This document shows positions 1-10,022 of a DNA stretch of 64,000 nt, piece by piece; the first letter of the stretch is position 1; every line of letters starts with the position of its first letter. The notes under the pieces are model-generated. The model ran no database searches. It had not been told where the DNA came from and worked only from the letters and a program-made list of their open reading frames with translations. This DNA is from Tuctoria greenei (taxonomy: Eukaryota > Streptophyta > Magnoliopsida > Poales > Poaceae): contig JAYESD010000003.1 of the NCBI GenBank assembly GCA_036927565.1, forward strand, positions 99,495,591 to 99,559,590, written 5' to 3'. The position numbers and the translations under genes were made by a program.

Positions 1-12
1 CACAATAGCGTT

Positions 13-32
13 CCCCCTACCTACTGGGCCAA
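13..32 (-). promoter_or_regulatory. Primer binding site of the left-edge Gypsy element
   Basis: Immediately inside the LTR end at 34 the minus strand reads TTGGCCCAGTAGG and then a G-rich run. This resembles the TTGGCGCC-type PBS of grass Gypsy elements, with a few substitutions. It fixes the element as minus oriented and marks 34-898 as its 5' LTR. Confidence 0.6.
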
Positions 33-453
33 TTGTTAGTGTTTCGTAAACCGACTAGTACAAATTTATTGAATCATTTTCGTCTCCGCATGGCTAGCCT
101 GCAAAAAACAATAGATTTACCCTGGTTTGGGCAAAAAAGGTCTTACGTTTAACGGGAGGCTTCCATAATCTTTGTTAGCTCAAAAGGCGAGAGAACATAT
201 TACAAGCAGGCCTGGTCTGAGTATATGAACTCTAAGAATGTAAGATTATCTACACAAGTAATGTGTAAAAGTAATCGCACACTAGCGTAAGAATGTAAAA
301 TACGAATGCAAGTGCATCAAAGAAAAAAGGGTGCCAAAGAACCAAAGGGAAACATGCATAAGTAAATGAGTAAGGAAATGCGGAAGTAAAATGCGTATAG
401 TAACTGCAAATACAGAGTGAATCCGCCCTCCTTGCTGAAGGCCTTGGAGGTCC

Positions 454-460
454 TTTTATA
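454..460 (-). promoter_or_regulatory. TATA box inside the Gypsy 5' LTR
   Basis: The minus strand reads CCTATAAAAGGACC around this position, within an LTR whose upstream part is GC-rich. This is the expected U3/R promoter position for transcription leftward into the internal region. Confidence 0.6.
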
Positions 461-898
461 GGGGGGGGGCAAGGCAGTCTTATCTATCCGACATTCCACA
501 TAGTGGTGCTGTTTTTACAGTGTTGGTTCTACATATCTAGTCTATCGGAAGCTTATATCTTGGCTTCTCCATGTTCTCCAAGGCACCGTCTTCGGTGAAG
601 TTAACACCCTTCTGCAAAGGATGGGACAGATCACATCAAGGGTGCTCCCCCCTGGCGAAGTTACCACGCCCACTGTCCGTCATAAATGCCCCCAACTACC
701 CGCCCCTCACGGGCTTGAGCCCAGGAGGATCGTCCGCCCGACCTCTTGGCCAAGACTCGAGCAGGTAAAATACCCCGACCTCGTAAGGTCATGGCATTGG
801 TGTCGGGTCCCTCATCGACCAGACGGTAGCTTCAGTCCATAGTAGTGTAGTGGTCAAGTACAGTTGGGTCCCATATGTTTGGTACCCCGGGTACAACA

Positions 899-1080
899 CT
901 CCGTCACTATCATTTTAATTGTCCAGGGAGAATATTCTCTTCTTTCTATTCTTCTGTTGGATATCATGTAGAAATATTTTTTGTTTTTATCACCTAATAC
1001 AATATCATTCACTTTCGCCCTATTACAGAACCTTGTCTCCTCATCTCTAAGCAATTGCGCCAACAGATCGCCAGCGTAAG
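899..1080 (-). pseudogene. LINE ORF2 fragment (linker after endonuclease)
   Basis: Minus-strand translation gives LLRDEETRFCNRAKVNDIVL, then GDKNKKYFYMISNRR. This matches the conserved plant LINE segment between endonuclease and reverse transcriptase (the family pattern is a basic L-R-E-E stretch, then RAK, then GD-x-N-x-x-YF). It ends at 899, where the Gypsy LTR starts, so the reverse transcriptase itself is missing from the window. On the right it is cut at 1081 by the miniature LTR element and resumes at 1926. Confidence 0.75.
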
Positions 1081-1228
1081 TGTAGATGAAGCTCGGCTTA
1101 AATTTTCTATTGATTGCACGTGAATTTATACAAGAGATTGCCTCACAACTCCTACTAACGTTCTGCATGTAACTAATGCACGAGTTAATCATGCTGCATG
1201 CAGCCGTGACCGGGTGATAAACATTACA
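1081..1228 (-). repeat. 3' LTR of the miniature element (148 bp)
   Basis: Begins TGTAGATGAAGCTCGG and ends ATTACA on the plus strand. It aligns along its whole length with 1778-1925, with scattered substitutions such as GCACGTGAAT versus GCAAGTGAAT. The divergence suggests an old insertion. Confidence 0.75.
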
Positions 1229-1766
1229 AAGAAGATCGGCCAATTCATTGAGATGAGGGAAATAAGCGGAGATAGGGAGATCTCCCTGAAAGATTCCATT
1301 AATGTTTTGAAGAGCATACATGGCACATTGATCTGTGTTGTCCAGAAAGAGACCACGGATTGCAGACCATAGAACAAATGCTGTAGGAGGAGGCACTTGA
1401 ATCATGTTCATAAGGGATGTAGTAATGGAGTTATAAAACCATGAGACAATACACAGATCGATCTGTATCCTCTCTATGTTGTGCTACATATTTTGGGCAT
1501 CGACACCGCCATCAATGTGATCGACAAGGCCAAACTTGCAGAACATTGCATCGAAGAATGAATTCCAGGTAAAAAATGTTGGAGTCTTCATAATCCAAGA
1601 GAATGGGAAGTAGGCCCAGATGTTGACGTGTTGGATCATTGCCGCAGTGGTAAGTATTTGTTGTGCCTCGGTGTAGGGATTTGGTTGGCTAGATGCAGAT
1701 GAGCCAGCAGGTGAGGAGGATCCGCTTGATGCCATGGGAAGAGAAGTGGAAGAAGGATCGAAGATC
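1229..1766 (-). pseudogene. Copia gag fragment of the miniature element
   Basis: Two minus-strand reading frames resemble the N-terminal half of Copia gag (UBN2-like). One starts MIFDPSSTSLPMASSGSSSP close to the PBS. The other contains VLWSAIRGLFLDNTDQCAMY and then YFPHLNELADLL. In Copia gags the L-x-x-LADxL motif precedes the middle of the protein; here it runs directly into the 3' LTR, so gag is truncated and everything downstream is absent. A frameshift and stops separate the two pieces. Confidence 0.6.
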
Positions 1767-1777
1767 ATCTGATACCA
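1767..1777 (-). promoter_or_regulatory. Primer binding site of the miniature element
   Basis: The minus strand reads TGGTATCAGAT directly after the CA end of the right LTR at 1778. This is the Copia-type PBS complementary to initiator-Met tRNA, and it orients the element. Confidence 0.7.
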
Positions 1778-1925
1778 TGTAGAGAATGCTCGGCTTGAGT
1801 TCTCGATTCATTGCAAGTGAATTTATACACAAGATTGCCTAACAACTATTCCTAACGTTCTGCGTGTAACTAATGCACGAGTCAATGGTGCTGGATGGAG
1901 CCGTGAAGATACAAGATCAGTTACA
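1778..1925 (-). repeat. 5' LTR of the miniature element (148 bp)
   Basis: Begins TGTAGAGAATGCTCGG and ends GTTACA on the plus strand. It has the same length as the left copy and lies next to the PBS. Confidence 0.75.
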
Positions 1926-2512
1926 AGGATAAGAATCTAGAAACAGACTACGGCTGATGTGGTATCCTCTTTCTTCAGCAAGAAATCTCTTCCTTTTCTA
2001 ACTTTGAAAGTTCATGAGATCCGGCCGCTGTATCTAGCCTATTGATAGTTTTTCTGAAAGTCTCGTTTCTGCTTTTTGTCTATTCCATAATTACGTGCCG
2101 CCCACCCTCTTAGATTTCGATCAAGAGCACTCAATTTGTTTCTTCCATCGTTGAATTGAGTTCCTACCCTGGGTCTGTTTGTTCCAAATGTCCACTACAT
2201 TAGTGAAATAATCATCACCTGAGAGCTAGCTTTATTCCATTTTAGATGGTCTGTAATTTCTGGTGAAAGGTGTTGATACAGAATCCAATAACAACGGGGC
2301 ATGATCCATTATTCCTCTCTCTAGAGTCCGGATGGTTACTTGCTGGAATTTCAATTACCACTCTGTTGTTATTAGACCCTATCTAACTTCTCATAGATTG
2401 GTGATGGCTGCGAATTCGCCCTTGTGAACTATCTCCCATCAGTTCAATTTCTCTGAGGTCCAAACTGGCCATTATAGTATTGAACAAAAAAGGCCAATGG
2501 TAATTGAGTGTA
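1926..2512 (-). pseudogene. LINE ORF2 fragment (endonuclease C-terminus and linker)
   Basis: Minus-strand frames, with shifts, give WPFLFNTIMASLDLREIEL, then MDHAPLLLDS near 2281-2312, and later INRLDTAAGSHELSKLEKEE before the miniature element. In plant LINEs the APE-type endonuclease ends with an S-D-H-x-P-L-L motif; here the S is M but the DH pair is kept. The segment between the two is the usual charged linker. Several stops and frameshifts are present, so it is non-functional. It is cut on the right by CACTA-1 at 2513. Confidence 0.75.
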
Positions 2513-2880
2513 CACTACAGGAATCCCCACGATTTGCGACGGCCAAATAAGCAAAAAACCGTCGCACATAAGCAATTTGCAATGGCTTTCCTTATTTGCG
2601 ACTGTGTTCGGCCATCACAAGTGTCTTGTCGCAATTAAGCTTATTTGCGACGGCCACCGTTGCAAATAAGCTTATTTGCGATGGCTTGCGACGGCCGATG
2701 CAAACTATAGCTCGGGCCCAGCCGGTGGGCCCCACATGTCTATTTGCGATGGCCTGGCCGTCGCAATTAAGGACCTATCTGCGACGCCCTGGCCGTCCAA
2801 ACTATAGCCTGGGCCCAGCCTCGCGAGCCCCACAACACGATTTGCGACGTTGTGGCCATCGCAATTACGGACTTGTTTGC
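2513..2880. repeat. CACTA-1 left terminal and subterminal repeats
   Basis: TIR followed by alternating copies of TTTGCGACGGCC and its complement, spaced a few tens of bases. Such arrays are the binding sites of the TnpA protein in En/Spm. The transposase pseudogene runs directly into this array. Confidence 0.8.
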
Positions 2881-4207
2881 CTCCATGAGTTAGTCGAAAG
2901 CAAACTGTGTCTGAAACACATATCGGACACGTCAGCCGATCGTGAGTGTTCAATCTGGAAAACATGCCGTATGCTGGCAAATCATGGACGGACCACAAAT
3001 AAGCAGCTCGAAGGTTGAATTTCTGCTTCATGTAACTGTTGTACGCTTCGACTCCTGTCCACAACACTTCTTTAGTTCATTGATCAGTAGTTTCAACATC
3101 ACATTGAGATGTGATCCGGGATGATCAGGTCTAGGTACAATGAGGCTATGGAACACGAACTCGTTCTTCATACGCAAAGCCGGTGGCAGGTTGTACATAT
3201 TGACAAAGTTGGGTCAACAGGAGTATGGCATGGCATTTGTACTGAACGATGAAAATCCATCTATCGTTAAACAGATGCAAACATTTCTTGCATCACGAGA
3301 AAAATCTGGATTGAAACGTTCTAGCGCCTTCCATACATCACTATCGGACGGATGCGTCAAGAATTCTTTTTTCTCACATTTAATTCTTGGTGCCATCTCA
3401 TGTGTCTTATGGTTCTTTTTGAATGAAACAACCACTTTAACCGAGGTGTCATAGGAAAGTAACGAAGCTGCTTATGTGCGATATCTATCATCACATTATC
3501 GCCATCGTCATTAACAGCTTCGAAATATCTTGTCTTACCACATTTATAGCACATGTTCTCGTTGGCGTGCTCTTTCTAGAATAGCATGCAGTTGTCTAGG
3601 CACACATCGATTTTCTCATAGTTCATACCGAGACCAGATATTTGTATCTTCGAGTGATACATATCTTTAGGCGCTTTGTGAGATTGTGGAAGGATATGGC
3701 AGATCAATTTCATGAGATCATTTTAATAGTTAATGGAAAAAAGTACTTAGACTTATTGCCATAAACCTGGTCGAGAAAGCAAGGACGGTGACAGCTGTGT
3801 GTTCATGCAACAACTGCTGTATTTGTTGAGCTCCTTGAAGAACTTGTTTGCCTCCTTTGTAAGAGGGTCCTCCGCTTCTAGAGCTTCTAGCATCTAACCC
3901 ATCCTATCAACCCCTGTTATATCATCATCCTCATCCACTTATACAATGACTCGAGATTTACTTCGCTGTGGAAGGTCCACACCTTATAATGTGGCGTGAA
4001 ACTGTTTCGACATAAGTGAAACAAAAGATCCAATCTGCACAAAAACATGGTGTTTCGGCATTTCGTACATGAGCACCACACCTTATCATCCATTGACAAT
4101 GAAAATGCTTGATCCAAAGATTTATCTAACTTGATATACCACTCATCCGAGTGACCACCAGTTCTGCTCTTCCAGCTAGTATACATCCAACTGCGGTCTT
4201 CATCCAA
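2880..4207 (-). pseudogene. TNP2 transposase pseudogene (CACTA-1)
   Basis: Reading leftward from the ATG at 4207 (MDEDRSWMYTSWKSR), the order is: a transposase-associated domain with CSCTKCRN and H-L-C spacing (4207-3917); a decayed stretch around 3900-3560; QLRYFPMTPRLKWLFHSKRT with RHMRWHQE (3554-3400); the PSDSDVWKALERFNPDF block with FSSFSTN (3360-3214); and GVEAYNSYMKQKFNLRAAYL followed by SVHDLPAYG (3060-2940) and TCPIC. These are the usual N-terminal to middle blocks of TNP2/Transposase_21. The C-terminal half, including the DUF4218 and DUF4216 regions, is missing because coding sequence runs straight into subterminal repeats. Frameshifts occur throughout. Confidence 0.85.
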
Positions 4208-4379
4208 GTTTGACTCTGTTGTTTAAAGCGGAATAAATTATCGTTAATGTATGCAGGATTTACCCTGCTTCTGACGAGACACAAAAACAGAATTTGAACA
4301 AAATTTATGCAGCATAACCTCGCTTGTTTTACATTGCACCCCTCAAAAATGGTGCAGTTCTTCAAGTTGAGGGGCAACT

Positions 4380-5250
4380 ATCCAACAGCGATAGAGGAGG
4401 TGATGAAAGAATGAAAGAAGAGGAATGAATGGGAGAAAACCACACGTCCACGCGTGGGAGCTTGTCGTAAGTAACAACATCTTGTGGACTAACAACGGTT
4501 ATCGTCGCCAATGATGGCTATGAGATTTTATTTGCGATGGTTACCGATGCAGTTCGCTTCCATGCCACCTCGAAGCCGCCGCGTATGCCGCTCGCCGGGG
4601 CCGCCGCCACGTCCACCGCTCGACGGGGGCTGCAGCTCTTCAAGACGAGAGAGGATGAAAGAACGAGAGAGGGATAGGGAAGTGGGTTCGTCGTGGTCCG
4701 CCATCCAAATGCGGGGGTTCTTGACGTCTGCACCATCGTCATTCATCTTTGTGTCCGTTTAGACGCATACTTTCACTTCTAACTAAATGGGTCTTGTGGG
4801 GCCCTAAATGGGTTGTGTCGGGTCAAGCCGACCCAGATCCCATTTTGGTACATATAGTAACACTCAAGCAATCAAATTAAAAATTATAACCATAATCTAA
4901 GAACGAAAGCAACTCAATTAAACGTAAACATAAAAATTATTAAACTGTATTTATCAATTAATAAACATAAACCTAAACATAAACAGTTTTATCCTAAACA
5001 TAGACATAAGCATTGACCTAAACCTAGCTTATCAAACTTACGCTCAATTAACAAAAATCGTACCTAGGCATAAATAAACCTAAACATAATGAAACCTAAA
5101 CCAATCTTAGCATGATTAACATATCAATTCTTTATAAATAAATAAACAAAGCATGATTGATGTGAATAAATAACCTAAGCATGATTAAACTAAGCATAAT
5201 TAATAAGAAGTTTATCTAAACATATCAATTTAACTTAAGCATGATTAACA
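4380..5250. other. Non-coding interior of CACTA-1
   Basis: Upstream of the transposase start, 4320-4380 resembles the matching position of CACTA-2 (GGTGCAGTTCTT plus an AAG), so it is probably the shared promoter and leader. 4420-4760 is moderately GC-rich with no recognisable protein. 4860-5250 is AT-rich with many degenerate AAACCTAAACATAA-like copies. I see no gene. Confidence 0.5.
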
Positions 5251-5265
5251 AATTTAACCTAAGTT

Positions 5266-5560
5266 ACGGAGGAGGGGGGCGGCCATGGAGGGGGGGGGGG
5301 GTGGGGGGTCGGCCATGGACCGGGGAGGGGGGTTGGCCATGGAGGGGGGCCAGCTAGGAGGGAGGGGGAGGCCTTGGAGGGGGGGGGGGGGCAGCCATGG
5401 AAAGAAGGGGAGGGGGGCGGCCATGGAGGCAGTGAGATGGGGTAGGGGGCCGACCATGGAGACGGAGGAGAGGGGAAGGCAAGAACTTACAGAGGGGCGG
5501 TGGTGGTGGCGGCGGGCGCGTGGCGGGAACGGTGGCAGCAGCGGGGCGTGTGTATGTGGA
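5266..5560. repeat. G-rich degenerate repeat block with GGCCATGGAGG units
   Basis: The plus strand has at least six units containing GGCCATGGA separated by G runs of four to twelve bases. The purine bias continues to about 5560. The reading frames here on both strands are low complexity and are not taken as genes. Confidence 0.7.
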
Positions 5561-5594
5561 TGAGTGAGAGTCGGGGGCCGACGGGGCCGGTTAT

Positions 5595-5865
5595 GTCCCA
5601 TTAATTTGTGACGGCTTGCTTAATTGCGATGGCTAGCCATCACAATTTACGTTAATTGTTATAGTTTTTTTCCTGGCCATCGCAAATAACATCCTATTTG
5701 CGATGGTTTTTTATTTGAGGCGGCGCTAGGGTTGGCCGTCGCAAATAAGCAGCTATTTGCGACGGCTTGGGCCGCGACCGTAGCAAATAGATCCCTAATT
5801 GCGATGGCCGCCTTGTTTGCAATGGTCAGAGGCGGGCCGTGCAAATGATCGTGTTTCATATAGTG
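5595..5865. repeat. CACTA-1 right terminal and subterminal repeats
   Basis: Alternating copies of TTTGCGATGG and its complement run up to the terminus at 5865, mirroring the left end. Confidence 0.8.
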
Positions 5866-6312
5866 GTATCTCTATTTCTTATTATGTTAAAATCATTACC
5901 TATCAGTGTTAGTAACTGGTCTTGTTTACAATATCATACCAGTTCTGCCAAGAAGGTGGGTTTCACATTATTTTGAGCCAGTCAGTACCCTACAATGAGA
6001 TTCCACTTGATTTTGTCATTCTTGTTGCAGACATGGATTGCTATTAGGAAGTCACCTACTGCACTCAAGGCTTCGTGTAGTGACGACATGTTGAGCCCTA
6101 CCAATATTCCTCCCGCTCGGCCTCGTGGTGTTGGTGGTGCCATACGAAATCGGTACATCCAGCAAGACAATTAAAATTCACCCTAAAAGTTTCTAGTTTA
6201 CCTGATTTCATTATCCCCACGATGTCCAATTTATGTTCTTTAACGGCGTCTGAAATGTATTTAGGTTTACCCAAGTCTAAAGACCTCTGCTATTCCGAAA
6301 GATTCCTTTCAT
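5866..6312 (-). pseudogene. LINE ORF2 5' part (APE endonuclease N-terminus)
   Basis: From an ATG at 6312 the minus strand reads MKGIFRNSRGL. After a one-base shift it continues LGKPKYISDAVKEHKLDIVG, and then GRAGGILVGLN near 6120-6080 with NKNDKIKWNLIVGY downstream. These are the opening endonuclease motifs of plant LINE ORF2 (N-x-RG, then an L-D-x-x-x-x-x-E/K block, then SGGI). It ends at CACTA-1 and continues at 2512. Stops and shifts make it a pseudogene. Confidence 0.75.
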
Positions 6313-6680
6313 TTGGACACAAAATTGGATTTGCGGCTTTTTTCTCAAATGATTTTCCTTTTTTTGATGTGGCCTTAAGATCACAAGTTCTTGTCTCCTG
6401 GTCCTCATCATAATATTATACTTCCGAGATATCTTGTACTAACTGAGCGAGTAAGGAGTTATCTGGTACATCTCCCTCGTCTTCACTTGATTCATACATG
6501 TCATTGTCACTGTCCTGTTTATTTTCATTTGATTGACTTATCCGTATACTCTGTTTTCTACCTTTATCTATGTCCCTAATTAGTTGCACAGCAGAACCCT
6601 TCTCGTCTACAGACATCCCCAAACTAAAACTCATCCTTTGTTAATTCACTATACATCTATTGTCCAACATGGATTCAATA
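6313..6680 (-). pseudogene. LINE ORF1 C-terminus / inter-ORF region
   Basis: A minus-strand frame of 72 codons (6634-6416) is acidic, with SSEDEGDVPDNSLLAQLVQD, and stops about 100 bp before the ORF2 start. Its position directly upstream of ORF2 suggests ORF1 tail or spacer. The assignment rests on position, not on a recognised domain. It is cut by CACTA-2 at 6680 and appears to continue at 15695. Confidence 0.4.
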
Positions 6681-7085
6681 TACTACAGGAATCGCGATAA
6701 TAGGCGACGGTCGGAAACCGTCGTCTATAAGGACATTACCGTCGTCAATAAGCTATCGATGACGGTAAATGCTCATCAACGACGGTTTCTGGCCATCGAC
6801 AACAATTTGTCGTCGATAACGTTATCGACGACGGTAACCATTGTCCCATAGTTTATTAACGACGGCCGAGTTTAGCTGTTGTCGATAAGTCCTCCAGTCA
6901 CGTGGCAGCGGGGAAACCTTATCGTCGACGGTAGGAGGGCAACCGTCAACGACAATGCAAGCTTATCAACGACGTCTGTGCCACCATCGACTACAATGGA
7001 CGAGTATCGACGAGGTTACCGGGAAACCGTCGTCCATAACTTGCCAGTATCGACGACGGTTGCCATTTAACCGTCGTCGATAAGT
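6681..7085. repeat. CACTA-2 left terminal and subterminal repeats
   Basis: More than ten copies of a motif around ATCGACGACGGT or its complement, interleaved in both orientations, starting right after the TIR. Confidence 0.85.
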
Positions 7086-7984
7086 CATGCATTTTTTAAA
7101 AAAACAGAAAATACTGCCGTGGCTCGATGGCCAGATTACACAGTCAAATTCAAAACAGATATATATCGGCAAGTATTCAGAATGCTATACACACACCACT
7201 ACACACTTTGCGAGTTCGGACAAGCAAAATACAACCGCAAAACATAAAAAGCTTGGTGAAGTCCCTGGCTTCCGGTGGCATTGCCTCCTCTCCTTCGAAA
7301 TTCCTATAAAACCAATTCAAACACAAGTCAAGACACCCAAGTCAGGAAATACAAGAAGAAAATTGAAAGGAAAAAGTTATACAAAGAAATTTGTTGGCGA
7401 ATGAGAGGAAAGGCTGCAAAGTTTCTTATCGACATGAGGATCAATTTACAAAATTGTACTACGGAGTTTGGGACATCAAGGTAGCTAAACAAGACTTCAG
7501 TGGGTTCTTGCAATTATAATTTAAGGTTTAGATCCAAACCATCCTAGCTAGGTTGTTCTTTCAAAAAGATCAGAAACCGGAAGAAGACGAAGATCATTGG
7601 GCTAGGGATCTAGCGCTGGCAACTTGGATTTAGAGAAAGCTTTCAGCCGCGAAAAATGGAAATAATTTCATCTAGCACTTTAAAATCTAGGCAATGGAAT
7701 TGTTTATATTAATGAGGAAAGGAGTGAATAAATATGCTTAGATCTGGGGCATGATATTCTAATCAACGACCGTAACAAGGTTGACCAATATGAGACTGCC
7801 AAAATTACGAAATTCATACTAATTTCAAGCTCCATGCAACCCAACACCATAGCACCATACCATAAACGTACCATTAATTTCCTTTTCGAACACCACCAAG
7901 CACCAACGCACCAACACCACAAAAACCACTCCACAACACATAATATGAGATGAAGTGTGAGCATTTATGCACATAAGCTGACCT
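7086..7984. other. Spacer of CACTA-2 between left repeats and TnpA gene
   Basis: AT-rich sequence with only short unrelated open frames. It would be the 3' untranslated region and spacer downstream of the minus-strand TnpA-like gene. No recognised element or captured gene was seen. Confidence 0.4.
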
Positions 7985-10022
7985 GACTCTTAGACGCTAC
8001 CCCGTCCACTGCCACCATAGTTCGAAAAAGTCGTCCAGCAGTCGTCCAAGCGTCGGAATCTGAGGCGATGGAGTTTGAGCCTCCATTCCCGATCCGTGTG
8101 ATTTGCAAGTGTAGTTAGAAATGTTACAAGTACAAAAAATGCATATTTTACTAAATTTTGTACCTGGATTGCGGTCGTCGGCACCAGCGGTTGCTGTATC
8201 GCTGGCGGTGTCCATTGCAGAAGGAGAGACGGTTTTCCTGGAAACATAGATTACTAACACAAAGCAAATCATTATACATGTAATTTATATATTAAAAATT
8301 TTAAGTACAACATATAGAATGTACCTGCACGGCAGCTTGCATCTGTAGCATGAACGAGTTTTGATACTCGTCCCTAGCCCTATGCGCCTCGTCCCTAATC
8401 CTCTGTGCCTCTTCCCTCGCCCTGAGCGTTTCTTGAGTCCTCTGGAGCTCCTCTCGAAGATTCTGGAGCTCTAAATCACGACTTGCACGGCTGCTACTGG
8501 ACCTGCCCTGACGCAATGAAGAAGCCCTCGAGGAAGCATGCGCCTGCCTCGAGTCGACCACTTCAATGAAGATGGCTAACCTGCACAACAAGATAGACTA
8601 TTAAATTTTTGTATCTCAAGGTTGGTAACAGGAAATTAAAAATAACAATGCTCACCGCCCGTGAGGTTTCCCACCACCGCTTGCATATGCGGCTTCGGGA
8701 ACGATTGGCGCACTCTGCCAATCAAACTCTTCGCCTCGAATCCTCCATGCCTCCTCCCCGTACTTTGCCTAAAAATACAGAAAAATAACTTCATTAGAAC
8801 TATTTTTCATTATAAATATTTCAAAGAATTTAGTTAAGTTGAAAAAATAACTCACCAAAGCCCGTGTCGCCGTCTCAGAAGACAACTGGTCAGGCTGCGA
8901 CGGTCACATCCCAAGTGACGCCTCTTCCACACCTCGATAGGTGTCGACTGCTGACCGCTCTCGTAGTCCTATCGATACATGTTAGCACAATAAGGATTAT
9001 AAATTACTTAATAAAATGTGAGTAGCACTTACCATCCGTTTAGCGAGGCGTACGTAGCCATCCCCACCTAAGCGATGTTTTCCATCCGTCCCTCTACTCT
9101 CTTGATAGCTTTTAGAAAGTGGCTGGAAGCCCTGGCTCGCCCAAAGAGCACACATGGCACGGTACGAGTCTAGACGGCTGAGAAGCCACGCTACGCTAAC
9201 CTGCACAAATTTATTATTGAATGAAAATATTGATCATATTCAGATAATGAAGTAAAAAAACTAAAAACTTTACCTCTGCGTACTGCGCATCCGTCAAGTA
9301 CGTGTCGGACGAGTCCTTCCCCGGCTCACGCTCGTTTGGATGCAACTTGAAGTACTCATTCATAGCATGAAAGCGAGCCGACGATACTGACTGTGTCACG
9401 ATCTTCCTAGCGCAGTTATGAAAGACAAGACGAGCTAGATCCGTCTGCTCGACCTCATTCTCCAAATGATACTGTGCCTAAAAAAATATAAAAGTAAATG
9501 TTTATAACTTATATCAGATTTGTATTACACAAGTATTGTTCATTCTTACCATGAAGTCGTTCCAAACAGCCTCCTGGTGGTTGCCGTGAAGAACGTCATT
9601 GGCCGTGTAGTAGTCATCCCAACACGTAGCAGCGCGGCCGTTCACTACACGGGGGTAGTGCAAATGGACTAGACGGCCCAAAACACTGTTCACCATAGAG
9701 TGGAGTCCCCGGCCCGTGAACGAAGCATCCTCCCAAGTTCTGATACATGACTCTCAATTAGTATATATATAAGTCTAAAAGTATCTAAATTGAGTTGTTA
9801 AAGATTTATATTTCGCCAATCGGATGAATAATGTCCGATCGTCTGGGTTTGTAGGAGCCGGAGGAGGAGCCACGCAGTGGGTCCTCCTAGTCCACCGCTA
9901 TGGAACCGGCTCAGAGGTGGGGTCACCCGACTGCAGTGGCTCCGAAGAAGGAGGCTCCGAAGTAGAAGGCACCAAAGAAGAAGGCACCAAAGGAGGCACA
10001 CTAGTCTTTGTGTCTTCGGACA
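7985..10022 (-). CDS. TnpA-like second CACTA protein, multi-exon
   Basis: Reading leftward from ATG 10022 (MSEDTKTSVPPL, Ser/Pro-rich), exons with canonical GT/AG borders can be followed. They are 9735-9551 (TCWDDYY), 9479-9274 (RKIVTQSVSSARFHAMNEYF), 9198-9034 (LGGDGYVRLAKRM), about 8969-8856 (TPIEVWKRRHLG), about 8768-8658 (KYGEEAWRIRGEEF, GGGKPHGR), 8580-8322 (IFIEVVDSRQ followed by a long Arg/Glu coiled coil), 8239-8164 and about 8097-7985. The order HxxNR/GGDG-like, IEVWK, GRL-x-I, then coiled coil is that of plant Transposase_24 proteins, thought to bind subterminal repeats. An in-frame stop lies in exon 1 and one exon seems shifted, so it is probably defective. Exon ends are approximate. 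Confidence 0.65.

Larger units (their letters stand above)
1..898 (-). mobile_element. Gypsy-type LTR retrotransposon, 5' LTR and start of internal region
   Basis: On the minus strand an LTR runs from 898 (TGTTGTACCC) to 34 (ACTAACA), about 865 bp with TG...CA ends. It has a TATA box near its middle and is followed directly by a primer-binding-site-like sequence beginning TTGGC and a GGGGGAACGCT stretch, typical of the region just after a 5' LTR in grass Gypsy elements. The internal region therefore continues leftward off the window. The right LTR end abuts a LINE ORF2 fragment at 899, so this element inserted into the LINE. The other LTR and the target duplication cannot be seen. The lineage is inferred from PBS type only. 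Confidence 0.8.
1081..1925 (-). mobile_element. Miniature Copia-like LTR retrotransposon (845 bp)
   Basis: Two direct repeats of 148 bp flank a 549-bp internal region. On the minus strand the right copy is the 5' LTR. It is followed by a PBS matching the initiator-Met tRNA type (TGGTATCAGA), then a short gag fragment that runs straight into the left LTR. No protease, integrase or reverse transcriptase is present. Size and layout resemble TRIM or other non-autonomous LTR elements. It sits inside the LINE ORF2. I could not find a clean 5-bp target duplication (GTAAG on the left, AGGAT on the right). Confidence 0.7.
2513..5865 (-). mobile_element. CACTA-1: En/Spm-type DNA transposon, deletion derivative
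   Basis: The left terminus reads CACTACAGGAATCCCC and the right terminus, read inward, CACTATATGAAACACG. The element is flanked by a perfect 3-bp target duplication GTA (2510-2512 and 5866-5868). Both ends carry many copies of a subterminal motif around TTTGCGACGGC in both orientations. Inside are a 3'-truncated TNP2 transposase pseudogene, an AT-rich spacer and a G-rich repeat block. It is 3,353 bp, far shorter than autonomous CACTA elements, so it is non-autonomous. It interrupts the LINE endonuclease. Confidence 0.9.

Noticed and set aside
34..898. Solo LTR at the left edge
   Set aside because: A PBS-like sequence and GGGGGAACGCT immediately follow the LTR end, so it is a 5' LTR of an element continuing off-window.
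4511..4762. Possible captured gene in CACTA-1
   Set aside because: Opposing frames are similar in length and composition and no family is recognised. Not enough to claim capture.
5285..5563. 92-codon Gly/Arg frame and opposite Pro-rich 115-codon frame
   Set aside because: Both are low-complexity products of the G-rich repeat block.
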